The notes beneath the pieces were generated by a model. The model saw nothing but the letters and a program-made list of their open reading frames with translations, ran no database searches and was not told the origin of the DNA. 64,000 nucleotides of DNA from Pseudomonas orientalis (GTDB lineage Bacteria; Pseudomonadota; Gammaproteobacteria; Pseudomonadales; Pseudomonadaceae): contig NZ_JYLM01000001.1 in NCBI RefSeq assembly GCF_001439815.1, forward strand, positions 682,001 to 746,000, given 5' to 3'. Every line of letters begins with the position of its first letter. Position 1 is the stretch's first letter. This document shows, in pieces, positions 36,407-47,374 of this stretch. The position numbers were made by a program, and so were the translations under genes.

Positions 36407-37781
36407 GGTGCAACGCATGCCCCAAAGCTCGCAACGCGGCTTCCTGCACCGCTTCGCCCAAGGTCGGATGGGCGTGGATCGTGCCCGCCACATCCTCCAG
36501 CCGCGAGCCCATTTCCAGGCTCAGGCCAAACGCAGTGGACAGTTCCGACACCCCGGCCCCCACCGCCTGCCAGCCGACAATCAGGTGATTGTCACGCCGC
36601 GCGACGACGCGTACGAAGCCGGTTTTCGACTCCAGGGTCATGGCCCGGCCGTTGGCTGCGAACGGGAAGCTCGACACGATACAGTCCAGGCCGGCCGCCT
36701 TGGCTTCGTCCGGGGTCTTGCCGACCACCACCAGTTCCGGGTCGGTGAAGCATACGGCAGGGATCGCCGCCGGGTTGAATTCTCGGGATTTGCCGCTGAT
36801 CAATTCGGCAACCATCTCGCCCTGGGCCATGGCCCGGTGCGCCAGCATCGGCTCGCCGCTGAGATCGCCGATGGCATACACATTGCGCATGCTGGTCTGG
36901 CAACGGCTGTCGATCCTGATAGCGGCGCCGTTCATGTCCAGGTTCAGCGCTTCGAGATTCCAGCCCTGAGTGTTGGGTTTGCGCCCTACAGCCACCAGCA
37001 CCTGGTCCGTCTCCAGCGAAAGGCTGTCGCCATTCGGATCGCGCACTTGCAGGCAGTTATCGGCAAAGCCGGTGACGCTGTGCTTGAGGTACAGCTTGAC
37101 CCCGAGTTGTTTGATCGATTCGTTAACCGGCTGGGTCAGCTCGGCGTCATAGGCCGGCAGGATGCGATCCTGGGCCTCGACCACGCTGACGTCGGCACCG
37201 AGCTTGCGATAGGCGATGCCCAGCTCCAGGCCGATATAACCGCCACCCACCACGATCAGCCGCTTCGGTACGTGGCTAGGGGCCAGGGCTTCGGTGGATG
37301 AAATGACCGGCCCGCCCAGCGGCAGCATCGGCAGCTCGACGCTTTTCGAACCGGTGGCCAGCAGCAGGTGTTCGCACTGGATGCGCTGTTCGCCGACGTC
37401 GACGGTCTTGCCGTCCACCACCCTGGCCCAGCCGTGGATCACCTGCACCTTGTGTTTCTTCAGCAGCGCGGCGACGCCGGTGGTCAGGCGGTCGACGATG
37501 CCGTCCTTCCATTCCACGCTCTTGCGGATGTCCAGAGTCGGCGCAGCCACTTCGATGCCCAGCGGCGAGCCCTGGCTGTGGTGCACGCTTTGCTGGAACT
37601 GTTCGGCCACGTGGATCAAGGCCTTGGATGGAATGCAGCCGATGTTCAGGCAGGTGCCGCCCAACGCCTGGCCTTCCACCAGAATCGTCGGGATGCCCAG
37701 TTGGCCGGCGCGAATCGCGGCCACGTAACCGCCAGGGCCGCCGCCGATAATCAGCAGCGTGGTGTGCAGTGTCTGAGTCAT
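36402..37781 (-). CDS. lpdV: Dihydrolipoyl dehydrogenase (E3) of the branched-chain keto-acid dehydrogenase complex
   Basis: 459 residues from the ATG at 37781, four bases after the bkdB stop. FAD motif [14 protein letters not shown], redox disulfide [18 protein letters not shown] motif [13 protein letters not shown], and the C-terminal interface motif IHAHPTLGE with the active-site His. It reoxidises the dihydrolipoyl arm of BkdB. The TAG stop lies inside a REP unit. Confidence 0.95.
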   Translation of the reverse strand: MTQTLHTTLLIIGGGPGGYVAAIRAGQLGIPTILVEGQALGGTCLNIGCIPSKALIHVAEQFQQSVHHSQGSPLGIEVAAPTLDIRKSVEWKDGIVDRLTTGVAALLKKHKVQVIHGWARVVDGKTVDVGEQRIQCEHLLLATGSKSVELPMLPLGGPVISSTEALAPSHVPKRLIVVGGGYIGLELGIAYRKLGADVSVVEAQDRILPAYDAELTQPVNESIKQLGVKLYLKHSVTGFADNCLQVRDPNGDSLSLETDQVLVAVGRKPNTQGWNLEALNLDMNGAAIRIDSRCQTSMRNVYAIGDLSGEPMLAHRAMAQGEMVAELISGKSREFNPAAIPAVCFTDPELVVVGKTPDEAKAAGLDCIVSSFPFAANGRAMTLESKTGFVRVVARRDNHLIVGWQAVGAGVSELSTAFGLSLEMGSRLEDVAGTIHAHPTLGEAVQEAALRALGHALHL

Positions 37782-37785
37782 GCCC

Positions 37786-39045
37786 TTACTCCAGGAACAG
37801 GCTGGCGGGTTGTTCGAGCAGGCCGCGCACGGCCTGGATGAATTGCGCCGCGTCCATGCCATCGACCACACGGTGATCGAACGAGCTGGAGAGGTTCATC
37901 ATCTTGCGCACCACGATCTGGCCCTTGATCACCATCGGCCGCTCGACGATACGGTTGACGCCGACAATCGCCACTTCCGGCAGGTTCAGCACCGGCGTGC
38001 TGACGATGCCGCCCAGGGCGCCGAGGCTGGTCAGGGTAATGGTCGAGCCCGACAGCTCATCGCGGCTGGCCTTGCCGTTGCGGGCGGCCGTTGCCAGTCG
38101 CGTGATTTCTTCGGCCGTGCCCCACAGGTTGCGGGCTTCGGCGTGGCGCACTACCGGCACCATGAGGCCGACGTCGCTCTGGGTGGCGACGCCTACATGC
38201 ACTGCGCCGAGGCGGGTGATGACCTGGGCGTCGTCGTCGTAGCGGGCGTTGATCTGCGGGAAATCGCGCAGTGCCACTACCATGGCACGCACGATGAACG
38301 GCAGCAGCGTCAGCTTGCCGCGTGCGGCGCCGTGTTTTTCGTTGAGGTGCACGCGCAGCTCGTCCAACGCGGTGACGTCGATTTCTTCCACGTAGCTGAA
38401 ATGCGCGGCGCGGCGGGTGGCGTCCTGCATGCGCTGGGCGATCTTGCGGCGCATGCCGATCACCGGAATCTGGTGCTCGTCGTTGCGTTCGGCATAGGGA
38501 TTGGCGGTTGCCGAAAGTGTGCTAGCGCCTTGCTGAAGGTAGGCCTCGAGATCTTCATGCAGGATCCGTCCGGCCGGCCCGGAGCCCTGTACCAGGCGCA
38601 ACGGGATACCCGCATCCAGGGCATGCTTGCGCACGGCGGGGGAGGCCAGCGGGCGCTCATTGGCCTCCCGGGCCACGGGTGCCTGGACCTTGGCCGCCAC
38701 AGGCGCGGGCTTGCTTTGAACCGGTTCCGGCTTGCTCTCCAGCACCGGCGCGGCTTTTTCCACCGGTGCGGCCGCTGCCGGCGCTTCCCTGGCGTTACCG
38801 GCGCCTTCCACTTCAATGCTGATCAGAATACTGCCCACCGCCATGACTTCACCCGGCTCGCCGCCCAGGGAAATCACCTTGCCGTGAACCGGCGAGGGAA
38901 TGTCCACCATCGCCTTGTCGGTCATCACATCCGCCAGCACCTGGTCTTCGACGACCAGGTCGCCGACCTTCACATGCCATTGCGACAGTTCAACTTCGGC
39001 GATGCCTTCGCCAATGTCCGGCATCTTGATAACGTGCGTGCCCAT
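37786..39045 (-). CDS. bkdB: Branched-chain keto-acid dehydrogenase E2 (dihydrolipoyl transacylase)
   Basis: 419 residues. Lipoyl domain 1-80 with the lipoyl lysine Lys44 in [10 protein letters not shown], an Ala/Pro/Lys-rich linker, the E3/E1-binding domain ([16 protein letters not shown]) at about 140-175, and the catalytic domain with the HxxxDG motif in FDHRVVDG near the C-terminus. It transfers the branched acyl group to CoA. Stop and start codons of bkdA2 and bkdB abut directly. Confidence 0.95.
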   Translation of the reverse strand: MGTHVIKMPDIGEGIAEVELSQWHVKVGDLVVEDQVLADVMTDKAMVDIPSPVHGKVISLGGEPGEVMAVGSILISIEVEGAGNAREAPAAAAPVEKAAPVLESKPEPVQSKPAPVAAKVQAPVAREANERPLASPAVRKHALDAGIPLRLVQGSGPAGRILHEDLEAYLQQGASTLSATANPYAERNDEHQIPVIGMRRKIAQRMQDATRRAAHFSYVEEIDVTALDELRVHLNEKHGAARGKLTLLPFIVRAMVVALRDFPQINARYDDDAQVITRLGAVHVGVATQSDVGLMVPVVRHAEARNLWGTAEEITRLATAARNGKASRDELSGSTITLTSLGALGGIVSTPVLNLPEVAIVGVNRIVERPMVIKGQIVVRKMMNLSSSFDHRVVDGMDAAQFIQAVRGLLEQPASLFLE

Positions 39046-40104
39046 TCAGACCTCCATGACCCGTTTCAACGCCGCGCCCACCCGGGACGGGCCTGGGAAA
39101 TACGCCCACTCCTGCGCGTGCGGGTAGGGCGTGTCCCACCCGGTAACGCGCTCGATCGGCGCTTCCAGGTGGTGGAAGCAATGCTCCTGCACCAGCGACA
39201 CCAGCTCGGCGCCAAACCCGCAGGTGCGCGTGGCTTCGTGTACCACCACGCAACGGCCGGTCTTTTTCACCGAGTTGACGATGGTTTCCAGGTCCAGTGG
39301 CCACAGGCTGCGCAGATCGATGACTTCGGCATCGATGCCGGTCTCTTCGGCGGCCACTTGCGACACATACACGGTGGTGCCGTAGGTCAGCACCGTCACA
39401 GCGGAACCTGGGCGCACGATGGCGGCCACGTCCAGGGGCACGGTGTAGTAACCGTCCGGCACCTGGGCTTGCGGGTGTTTTGACCACGGCGTCACCGGAC
39501 GGTCATGGTGGCCATCGAACGGGCCGTTATACAGACGCTTGGGTTCAAGGAAGATCACCGGGTCATCGTTTTCGATGGAGGCGATCAGCAGGCCCTTGGC
39601 GTCATACGGGTTGGACGGCATCACCGTGCGCAGGCCGCAGACCTGGGTGAACACCGCTTCGATACTCTGGCTGTGGGTCTGGCCGCCGTAGATGCCGCCG
39701 CCGCACGGCATGCGCATGGTCAGGGGCGCGGTGAACTGGCCGGCCGAGCGATAACGCAGGCGCGCCGCTTCGGAGATGATCTGGTCGGTGGCGGGGTACA
39801 CGTAGTCGGCAAACTGGATTTCCGCGACCGGACGCAGGCCGTAGGCGCCCATGCCCACCGCGACGCCGACGATGCCGCTTTCGGAAATCGGTGCGTCGAA
39901 CACCCGCGAGCTGCCGTACTTGGTCTGCAACCCTTCGGTGCAGCGGAACACGCCGCCGAAGTAACCGACGTCCTGGCCGAACACCACCACGTTGTCGTCA
40001 CGTTCAAGCATCACATCCATGGCCGAGCGCAGGGCCTGGATCATGGTCATGGTGGTGGTGGTCATGGCGGTTTCCAGTTCGATGCTGTTGTTGTGATCGT
40101 TCAT
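39046..40104 (-). CDS. bkdA2: Branched-chain keto-acid dehydrogenase E1 beta subunit
   Basis: 352 residues if read from the ATG at 40104, or 339 from the internal Met that matches the known P. putida protein start (MTMIQALRSAM region). Transketolase pyrimidine-binding domain with VFGQDVGYFGGVF and ISESGIVG, and a C-terminal transketolase domain with CVVVHEATRTCGFG. With BkdA1 it decarboxylates 2-ketoisovalerate, 2-ketoisocaproate and 2-keto-3-methylvalerate. Second gene of the bkd operon. Confidence 0.95.
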   Translation of the reverse strand: MNDHNNSIELETAMTTTTMTMIQALRSAMDVMLERDDNVVVFGQDVGYFGGVFRCTEGLQTKYGSSRVFDAPISESGIVGVAVGMGAYGLRPVAEIQFADYVYPATDQIISEAARLRYRSAGQFTAPLTMRMPCGGGIYGGQTHSQSIEAVFTQVCGLRTVMPSNPYDAKGLLIASIENDDPVIFLEPKRLYNGPFDGHHDRPVTPWSKHPQAQVPDGYYTVPLDVAAIVRPGSAVTVLTYGTTVYVSQVAAEETGIDAEVIDLRSLWPLDLETIVNSVKKTGRCVVVHEATRTCGFGAELVSLVQEHCFHHLEAPIERVTGWDTPYPHAQEWAYFPGPSRVGAALKRVMEV

Positions 40105-40105
40105 G

Positions 40106-41347
<1,242 letters not shown>

Positions 41348-41536
41348 CTACGCTCGATCTTGTGAATTTCTTGTAGTGGGCGCGCTAGCTGACAGTCAGT
41401 CTTCGGGTAGAAGAAATCTTGTCCTACAACAATCATAGGCGTGGCGTAGAAGAATATTTATCTGTGTTTCGTTGCGCTCAGGATCATTTGCGGATAAAAA
41501 ATCTGCATAAACATAATAAACAGGTGATTTTGTCTC

Positions 41537-42025
41537 ATGCGCAAACTGGACCGTACCGATATCGGCATTCTCAATGCCCTGCAGGAGAATGCCCGCATCA
41601 CCAACGCCGACCTGGCCCGCTCGGTCAACCTGTCGCCCACGCCGTGCTTCAACCGGGTGAAGGCGATGGAGGAGCTGGGCCTGATTCGCGAGCAGGTCAC
41701 GCTGCTGGACGCCGACCTGCTGGGGTTGCACGTCAATGTGTTCATCCATGTGAGCCTGGAAAAGCAGAATGAACTGGCGTTGCAGCAGTTCGAAGGCGCG
41801 ATCTCGGACCGCCCGGAAGTGATGGAGTGTTACCTGATGGCCGGCGACCCGGACTATCTGATCCGGGTGCTGGTGCCGACGATCCAGGCGCTGGAGCGGT
41901 TCATGATGGACTTTCTGACCAAGGTGCCGGGGGTGGCGAACATTCGCTCCAGTTTTGCCTTGAAGCAGGTGCGCTATAAAACCGCGCTGCCGCTGCCGGC
42001 CAACGGCATAAACCTGGGCTCCTGA
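41537..42025 (+). CDS. bkdR: BkdR, Lrp/AsnC-family activator of the bkd operon
   Basis: 162 residues. N-terminal helix-turn-helix ([26 protein letters not shown]) and C-terminal RAM ligand domain. The divergent position next to bkdA1 is that of BkdR, which in P. putida activates bkd transcription when branched-chain amino acids are abundant. The AT-rich 41400-41530 stretch between the genes is the likely binding region; no single site could be defined by eye. Confidence 0.92.
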   Translation: MRKLDRTDIGILNALQENARITNADLARSVNLSPTPCFNRVKAMEELGLIREQVTLLDADLLGLHVNVFIHVSLEKQNELALQQFEGAISDRPEVMECYLMAGDPDYLIRVLVPTIQALERFMMDFLTKVPGVANIRSSFALKQVRYKTALPLPANGINLGS

Positions 42026-42043
42026 TTCAACACGGAACAATAT

Positions 42044-42130
42044 GTGGGAGGGGGCTTGCCCCCGATAGCGGTGTGACAGTCAGCTTATCTGTAGCTGACC
42101 CTCCGCCATCGGGGGCAAGCCCCCTCCCAC
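42044..42130. repeat. REPIN (family A inverted REP pair, 87 nt)
   Basis: Complete pair between the convergent bkdR and MBL-fold genes. Confidence 0.95.
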
Positions 42131-42145
42131 ATTTTTGACTGCATT

Positions 42146-43009
42146 TCAAAGTTGGTTGAGGGGAATCTTGAGGTAGGTGACACCGTTGTCTTCAGCCGGC
42201 GGCATGTTCCCCGCCCGCACATTCACTTGAATCGCCGGCAGCAACAAAGTCGGCATGCCCAATCCGGCATCCCGGCTGGTGCGCATCGCTACAAACGCCG
42301 CCTCATCCACCCCGTCATGCACATGAATATTCCCTGCTCGTTGTTCCGCCACGGTCGTTTGGCACTTCGCTTCACGGCCCTCGGGTGGATAGTCATGGCA
42401 TACATACAGCTTGGTGTCCGAGGGGAACGCCAGCAGCTTGCGCATCGACGCGTACAACTGCCGCGCATCGCCGCCGGGGAAGTCGCAGCGGGCGGTGCCG
42501 ACATCGGGCATGAACAGGGTGTCGCCCACCAGGATCAAGCGCCCGTCGATCAGGTAGGCCATGTCCGCCGGGGTATGCCCGGGCACATGCAGCGCCTGGG
42601 CCTGCAGGCCACCGATATGGAAGATTTCATCCGGCGCAAACAGGTGATCGAACTGCGAGCCATCGACACGAAACGCCGGCTCCAGGTTGAACAGCTGCTT
42701 GAATACGCCTTGCACCTTGCTGATGGACTGGCCAATCGCAATCTTGCCGCCCAGGGTGCGGCGCAGGTACGGCGCGGCGGAGAGGTGATCGGCGTGGGCG
42801 TGGGTTTCCAGCAGCCACTGCACCTGCAGGCCATGCTCGCGGACGAAGGCAATCACCTTGTCGGCCTGCGCGGTATCGGTGCGCCCGGACGCCGGGTCGT
42901 AGTTGAGCACCGAATCGACGATGGCGCAGGGGCCGCCATCGGCTTCATAGACCACATAGGTGTAGGTCGACGATGCCTCATCCAGAAAGGCTTGAATCAA
43001 CGCTGGCAT
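42146..43009 (-). CDS. MBL-fold persulfide dioxygenase-like protein (ETHE1/Blh type)
   Basis: 287 residues. Metallo-beta-lactamase motif THAHADH, further ligands in VPGHTPADM and VGDTLF, and VCHDYPP near residue 205, the pattern of ETHE1-type iron persulfide dioxygenases that oxidise glutathione persulfide to sulfite. It is divergent from a BigR/SqrR-like regulator, with SQR-like and sulfite-exporter-like genes beyond, so the whole region forms a sulfide-to-sulfite route. Corresponds to Blh in Xylella/Agrobacterium clusters. Confidence 0.88.
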   Translation of the reverse strand: MPALIQAFLDEASSTYTYVVYEADGGPCAIVDSVLNYDPASGRTDTAQADKVIAFVREHGLQVQWLLETHAHADHLSAAPYLRRTLGGKIAIGQSISKVQGVFKQLFNLEPAFRVDGSQFDHLFAPDEIFHIGGLQAQALHVPGHTPADMAYLIDGRLILVGDTLFMPDVGTARCDFPGGDARQLYASMRKLLAFPSDTKLYVCHDYPPEGREAKCQTTVAEQRAGNIHVHDGVDEAAFVAMRTSRDAGLGMPTLLLPAIQVNVRAGNMPPAEDNGVTYLKIPLNQL

Positions 43010-43050
43010 GGCGGCTGTCTCTGTTTGGGAAAAATGTGGTTACAATCAGT

Positions 43051-43066
43051 TTACGTTTAAACATAA
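43051..43066. promoter_or_regulatory. Candidate operator of the BigR-like regulator
   Basis: Imperfect palindrome TTAcGTTTAAACaTAA centred in the 94-base divergent gap between the MBL-fold gene and the regulator gene. AT-rich palindromes in this position are the binding sites of BigR-type repressors. Confidence 0.6.
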
Positions 43067-43103
43067 TGTCTTGAGCTTAAGTGAGATGAAGGAACCGAGG
43101 CAA

Positions 43104-43439
43104 ATGGAATCTACGTTGAGTGAGGGCGAGGTCGCCCAGTTGCGTGCATCGGCGTCCAAGGCCTGTTCCTTGCTCAAGGCGCTGGCCAATGAAGACCGCT
43201 TGTTGATCCTCTGCCAGTTGACCCTGGGCGAACGCAACGTCGGCGAGCTGGAAGCCCAGACCGGCGTGCGCCAGCCCACGCTGTCACAACAGTTGGGCAT
43301 CCTGCGGGACGAAGGGTTGGTCGCCACCCGTCGGGAAGGCAAATACATTTTCTACGGATTGGCCAGCCACGAAGTGATTCAAGTGATGAAGACCCTGTCC
43401 GGCCTGTACTGCGGCGCGGTGATAAAAAGCTGGGCGTGA
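43104..43439 (+). CDS. bigR: ArsR-family persulfide sensor (BigR/SqrR type)
   Basis: 111 residues from the ATG at 43104 (AAGGAACCGAGG upstream). Winged helix-turn-helix with VRQPTLSQQLGILRDEGLV. Two cysteines, Cys37 (LLILCQL) and Cys103 (GLYCGA), are 66 residues apart, the same spacing as the redox pair Cys42/Cys108 of BigR, which forms a disulfide or polysulfide bridge and releases DNA. An extra Cys21 is present. It probably represses both the divergent dioxygenase and the downstream SQR and exporter genes. Confidence 0.88.
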   Translation: MESTLSEGEVAQLRASASKACSLLKALANEDRLLILCQLTLGERNVGELEAQTGVRQPTLSQQLGILRDEGLVATRREGKYIFYGLASHEVIQVMKTLSGLYCGAVIKSWA

Positions 43440-43490
43440 CGCCATCCGGCAGCGACCCTTGTGTGCATTGACTCAAAAAGGCAGTAGACC

Positions 43491-44735
43491 ATGACCGAAC
43501 AACACTGGGGACCCACCATCAGTGGCGATATCGTAGTCATCGGCGGCGGTTCGGCAGGCATCGGCCTGCTGGCCAGCCTGCTCAAGCGCGACCCGCAACT
43601 GAACCTCATCCTGATCGAACCCAACGACTACCATTGCTATCAACCCGCCTGGACCCTGGTGGGCGGCGGCGCCTACGACCTGCAAAAGACCCGGCGCCCG
43701 CTGGCCGACGTACTGCCCGATGGCGTCACCTGGGTCCAGGCCGCCGTCAGCGAATTACTGCCTGACGAACAGACCCTGGTGCTCGACAGCGGCCAGCGCG
43801 TCACCTGGAAAAAACTGATTGTCTGCCCCGGCCTGCGCCTGGCCTGGGAAAAGATCGAGGGCCTGCAGGATACCCTCGGTCGCCACGGCGTCACCTCCAA
43901 CTACAGCTATGAACATGCCGCCTATACCTGGCAACTGGTGCAGCAGCTCAAGGGTGGCAAGGCGCTGTTCACCCAGCCGGCCATGCCGATCAAATGCGCC
44001 GGCGCGCCGCAGAAGGCCATGTACCTGTCCTGCGATCATTGGCTCAGGCAGGGCAGCCTGAAAAACATCGAGGTCGAATTCAACCTGGCCGGTGCCGCGC
44101 TGTTCGGCGTGGCGACCTTTGTGCCGCCGTTGATGAAGTACGTCGAGAAATACAACGCGCGGCTGGCGTTCAATGCCAACCTCGTGAAGGTCGACGGCCC
44201 GGCGCGCAAAGCCTGGTTTGAAGTCAAGGACGCAGAGGGTAACGTGAGCGTCGAAGAGAAAACCTTCGATATGCTCCACGTCGTGCCGCCGCAAGTCGCC
44301 CCGGATTTTATCCGCCAAAGCCCGCTGGCCGACGCCGCCGGCTGGTGCGAAGTGAATCCTCACAGCCTGCAGCACCTGCGCTACCCGCACATCTTTGGCC
44401 TGGGCGACGTGTGCGGCACCGCCAACGCCAAGACCGCCGCAGCGGTGCGCAAGCAGATCGTGGTGGTGGCCGAAAACCTGCTGGCCCTGCGCAAACAGGC
44501 GCCGCTGCCGCTCAAGTACGACGGCTACGGCTCCTGCCCGCTGACGGTGGAGAAGGGCAAGGTGGTGCTGGCCGAGTTCGGCTACGGCGGCAAGCTGCTG
44601 CCGACCTTTCCCCTCGACCCGACCCGGGCGCGCCGTTCGATGTGGTTCCTCAAGGCCACGCTGCTGCCGTGGTTCTACTGGAACGGCATGCTCAAGGGCC
44701 GCGAGTGGCTGACCCGGCTGAGCAAGGTGGACTGA
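43491..44735 (+). CDS. Sulfide:quinone oxidoreductase-like flavoprotein
   Basis: 414 residues. N-terminal FAD motif [26 protein letters not shown], and the two redox cysteines expected of SQR: Cys169 ([13 protein letters not shown]) and Cys349 (GYGSCPL). [20 protein letters not shown] contacts FAD and quinone. The C-terminus carries aromatic, hydrophobic residues for membrane attachment ([10 protein letters not shown]). It would oxidise sulfide to protein or glutathione persulfide while reducing ubiquinone, and so feed the dioxygenase. Follows the regulator by about 50 bases. Confidence 0.87.
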   Translation: MTEQHWGPTISGDIVVIGGGSAGIGLLASLLKRDPQLNLILIEPNDYHCYQPAWTLVGGGAYDLQKTRRPLADVLPDGVTWVQAAVSELLPDEQTLVLDSGQRVTWKKLIVCPGLRLAWEKIEGLQDTLGRHGVTSNYSYEHAAYTWQLVQQLKGGKALFTQPAMPIKCAGAPQKAMYLSCDHWLRQGSLKNIEVEFNLAGAALFGVATFVPPLMKYVEKYNARLAFNANLVKVDGPARKAWFEVKDAEGNVSVEEKTFDMLHVVPPQVAPDFIRQSPLADAAGWCEVNPHSLQHLRYPHIFGLGDVCGTANAKTAAAVRKQIVVVAENLLALRKQAPLPLKYDGYGSCPLTVEKGKVVLAEFGYGGKLLPTFPLDPTRARRSMWFLKATLLPWFYWNGMLKGREWLTRLSKVD

Positions 44736-45548
44736 ATGCTGCTGGCGAGTGTGTTGGGTATCTTGATGGGCCTGGTCATGGGCTTGACCGGCGCGGGCGG
44801 CGGCATCCTCGGGGTGCCGGCGCTGGTGCTGGGACTGGGGTTGACGATGACCCAGGCCGCACCGGTGTCGTTGCTCGCCGTGGGTGCGGCGGCGGCGGTG
44901 GGGGCGATTGACGGCCTGCGCCATGGACTGGTGCGTTACCGTGCGGCGTTATTGATTGCGTTGCTGGGTGCGTTGTTCTCTCCGCTGGGCGTATTCGTCG
45001 CCCATCAACTGTCGGAGCCGGTGCTGATGGGCCTGTTCAGCGCCCTGATGGTGCTGGTGGCCTGGCGCATGCTGCGGCGCGAAAAGGTCGAGGCCGGGCC
45101 GAGTGACCATGGCGCGGCCTCCTGGGGCCAGAAGAACTGCATGCTCAACCAGCAGACCGGACGCCTGGCCTGGACCGCCAAATGCAGTGCGACCCTGGCG
45201 GCATTGGGCGCGGTCACCGGTGCGGTCTCGGGTTTGCTCGGCGTGGGCGGCGGCTTTCTGATCGTGCCGGCGTTCAAGCAACTGACCGATGTGCAGATGC
45301 GCGGGATCGTCGCGACCTCGTTGATGGTGGTCAGCCTGCTGTCGCTGATCGGCGTGGCGGGGGCCTTTCACGCCGGTGTGAATATCGAGCCGGTGGGCTG
45401 GGCATTTATCGTGGCGAGTATTGTCGGCATGTTGGCCGGACGGCGCTTGTGCTCAGTGATTCCTGCGCGTGCGCTGCAAGTGGGGTTTGCCGGCTTGTGT
45501 GTGCTGGTGGCGGCTGGAATGCTGATGAATGCTTTGCTCCGGACCTGA
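44736..45548 (+). CDS. TauE/SafE-family sulfite exporter-like membrane protein
   Basis: 270 residues with two repeats of hydrophobic helices. The family motif occurs twice: GLTGAGGGILGVPAL at about 15-29 and GLLGVGGGFLIVPAF at about 165-180. It starts on the base after the SQR stop, so it is translationally coupled. It would remove sulfite produced by sulfide and persulfide oxidation. The central region (about 95-150) is hydrophilic and longer than in minimal family members. Confidence 0.88.
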   Translation: MLLASVLGILMGLVMGLTGAGGGILGVPALVLGLGLTMTQAAPVSLLAVGAAAAVGAIDGLRHGLVRYRAALLIALLGALFSPLGVFVAHQLSEPVLMGLFSALMVLVAWRMLRREKVEAGPSDHGAASWGQKNCMLNQQTGRLAWTAKCSATLAALGAVTGAVSGLLGVGGGFLIVPAFKQLTDVQMRGIVATSLMVVSLLSLIGVAGAFHAGVNIEPVGWAFIVASIVGMLAGRRLCSVIPARALQVGFAGLCVLVAAGMLMNALLRT

Positions 45549-45711
45549 AATACAGTCCAAGTGAGGGAAGGGCGCGCTTGCGGTGAGCGGCAACTGATGA
45601 CTTTTCGGCGGGTTCAGCGCCGTCGGGCTGGGGAGTTGATACCCGTCAACACCGCGTGCGGCAGTTTGCGCCATGCTCAGGGCTTGATCTGACGGCTCAC
45701 GGAGCACCCCC

Positions 45712-47190
45712 ATGAACGCCCCCGCAACAACCGCTGCATCATTCAAATTACCCCTCGGCCTGGTGTTCGCCGTGCTGGTAATGATCGGCGTGCTGCTGTT
45801 GCCGCTGCCCGCCGATTTGCCGGTGGCCGGGCATCGCATGCTGGCGATCCTCGCGTTTGCCGTGGTGGTGTGGATCACCGAAGCGGTGTCCTATGAAGCC
45901 AGTGCGATCATGATCACTTCGCTCATGGCGTTTTTGCTCGGTACCGCGCCGTCGATCCAGGACCCCGCGCACCTGATCGGCACCAGCCCGGCGATCAGCA
46001 TGGCGCTCACCGGGTTCTCCAATCCGGCGCTGGCGCTGGTGGCGGGCGCGCTGTTTATCGCCGCCGCCATGACCCACACCGGTCTGGACCGGCGTATCGC
46101 GCTGGTCACGCTCAGTCGAGTCGGCACCAGCACCCGGCGCATCCTGCTCGGGGCGATTGCGGTGACCATCCTGCTCAGCCTGGTGGTGCCCAGCGCCACC
46201 GCGCGCAGTGCCTGTGTGGTGCCGATCATGATGGGCGTGATCGCCGCGTTCGGCGTCGACAAGCGCTCGAACATCGCCGCCGGCATCATGATCGTAGTGG
46301 CCCAGGGCACCAGCATCTGGAACGTCGGCATACAGACCGCCGCTGCGCAGAACCTGCTGACAGTCGGCTTCATGGACAAGATGCTCGGCCAACGCGTGTC
46401 GTGGATCGACTGGCTGATCGCCGGTGCGCCGTGGGCGTTGATCATGTCGGCCGTGTTGCTGTTCCTGGTGCTCAAGCTGTTGCCGCCGGAAACCGACAGT
46501 ATCCCGGGGGGTAAAGAGGCGGTGGCGCAGTCGCTGGTGGAAATCGGGCCGATGACCGGGCCGCAGAAGCGGCTGTTGAGCGTGTCGGTCCTGCTGCTGC
46601 TGGCCTGGGCGACAGAAGGCCGGCTGCACAGTTTCGACACCACCTCCACAACCTACGCCGGGTTGGTATTCCTGCTGCTGCCGGGCATTGGCGTGATGAG
46701 CTGGAAGGATGTGCAGTCGCGGATCCCGTGGGGCACGGTCATCGTGTTCGGCGTGGGCATCAGCCTGGGCACGGCGTTGCTGACGACCCAGGCCGGACAG
46801 TGGCTGGGCTCTACCGTTGTGGCCCACACGGGACTGGATCAGGTGGGGCCGTTGGGGGTGTTTGCAATTCTTGGGGCGTTCCTGATCCTGATTCACCTGG
46901 GGTTCGCCAGCGCCACGGCGCTGACCTCGGCGTTGCTGCCGATCCTGATTGCGGTGCTGCAGACCTTGCCGGGGGATTTCAGCCGGTTGGGCATGACCAT
47001 GCTGCTGGGGTTTGTGATGAGCTACGGGTTTATCCTGCCGATCAATGCGCCGCAGAATATGGTGTGCCTGGGGACGGGAACGTTCACGGCGCGGCAGTTT
47101 GCCAAGGTGGGGGTTTTGGTGACGTTGATCGGGTATGGGTTGATGCTGGTGTTTGCGGCGACGTATTGGAGTTGGTTGGGGTGGGTCTGA
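45712..47190 (+). CDS. DASS/SLC13-family anion:sodium symporter
   Basis: 492 residues, about 12 membrane segments. Family marks: VVVWITEAVSYEASAI near residue 55, VVPSATARSACVVPIM (first S-N/T-T-like motif) near 160, and FILPINAPQNMVCLGTG near 440 (second). Transports dicarboxylates, citrate or sulfate in relatives. A sulfate/sulfite-related anion is possible given the sulfide cluster just upstream, but 160 bases separate them, and C4-dicarboxylate is equally plausible. Confidence 0.8.
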   Translation: MNAPATTAASFKLPLGLVFAVLVMIGVLLLPLPADLPVAGHRMLAILAFAVVVWITEAVSYEASAIMITSLMAFLLGTAPSIQDPAHLIGTSPAISMALTGFSNPALALVAGALFIAAAMTHTGLDRRIALVTLSRVGTSTRRILLGAIAVTILLSLVVPSATARSACVVPIMMGVIAAFGVDKRSNIAAGIMIVVAQGTSIWNVGIQTAAAQNLLTVGFMDKMLGQRVSWIDWLIAGAPWALIMSAVLLFLVLKLLPPETDSIPGGKEAVAQSLVEIGPMTGPQKRLLSVSVLLLLAWATEGRLHSFDTTSTTYAGLVFLLLPGIGVMSWKDVQSRIPWGTVIVFGVGISLGTALLTTQAGQWLGSTVVAHTGLDQVGPLGVFAILGAFLILIHLGFASATALTSALLPILIAVLQTLPGDFSRLGMTMLLGFVMSYGFILPINAPQNMVCLGTGTFTARQFAKVGVLVTLIGYGLMLVFAATYWSWLGWV

Positions 47191-47201
47191 CCGTGCATTC
47201 C

Positions 47202-47233
47202 ATGTGGGAGCTGGCTTGCCTGCGATGGCGGCC
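47202..47233 (+). repeat. REP-like unit, family C
   Basis: TGTGGGAGCTGGCTTGCCTG followed by CGATGGCGGCC is a variant of the REP unit with a weaker hairpin. A truncated inverse (GTTCCCACAG) lies about 30 bases on. Confidence 0.7.
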
Positions 47234-47374
47234 TTCGAGCCGACCGGAATTTTTGATCGTTCCCACAGTTTGACCGTGCACGCTTGATACATGGCGAGAT
47301 GAACGTACCTCAGGTTACTGTTCTCTAAGTAATGGCTCCACCAGCCTTACGCGTCGGCTCATCAAGGTCACCGA

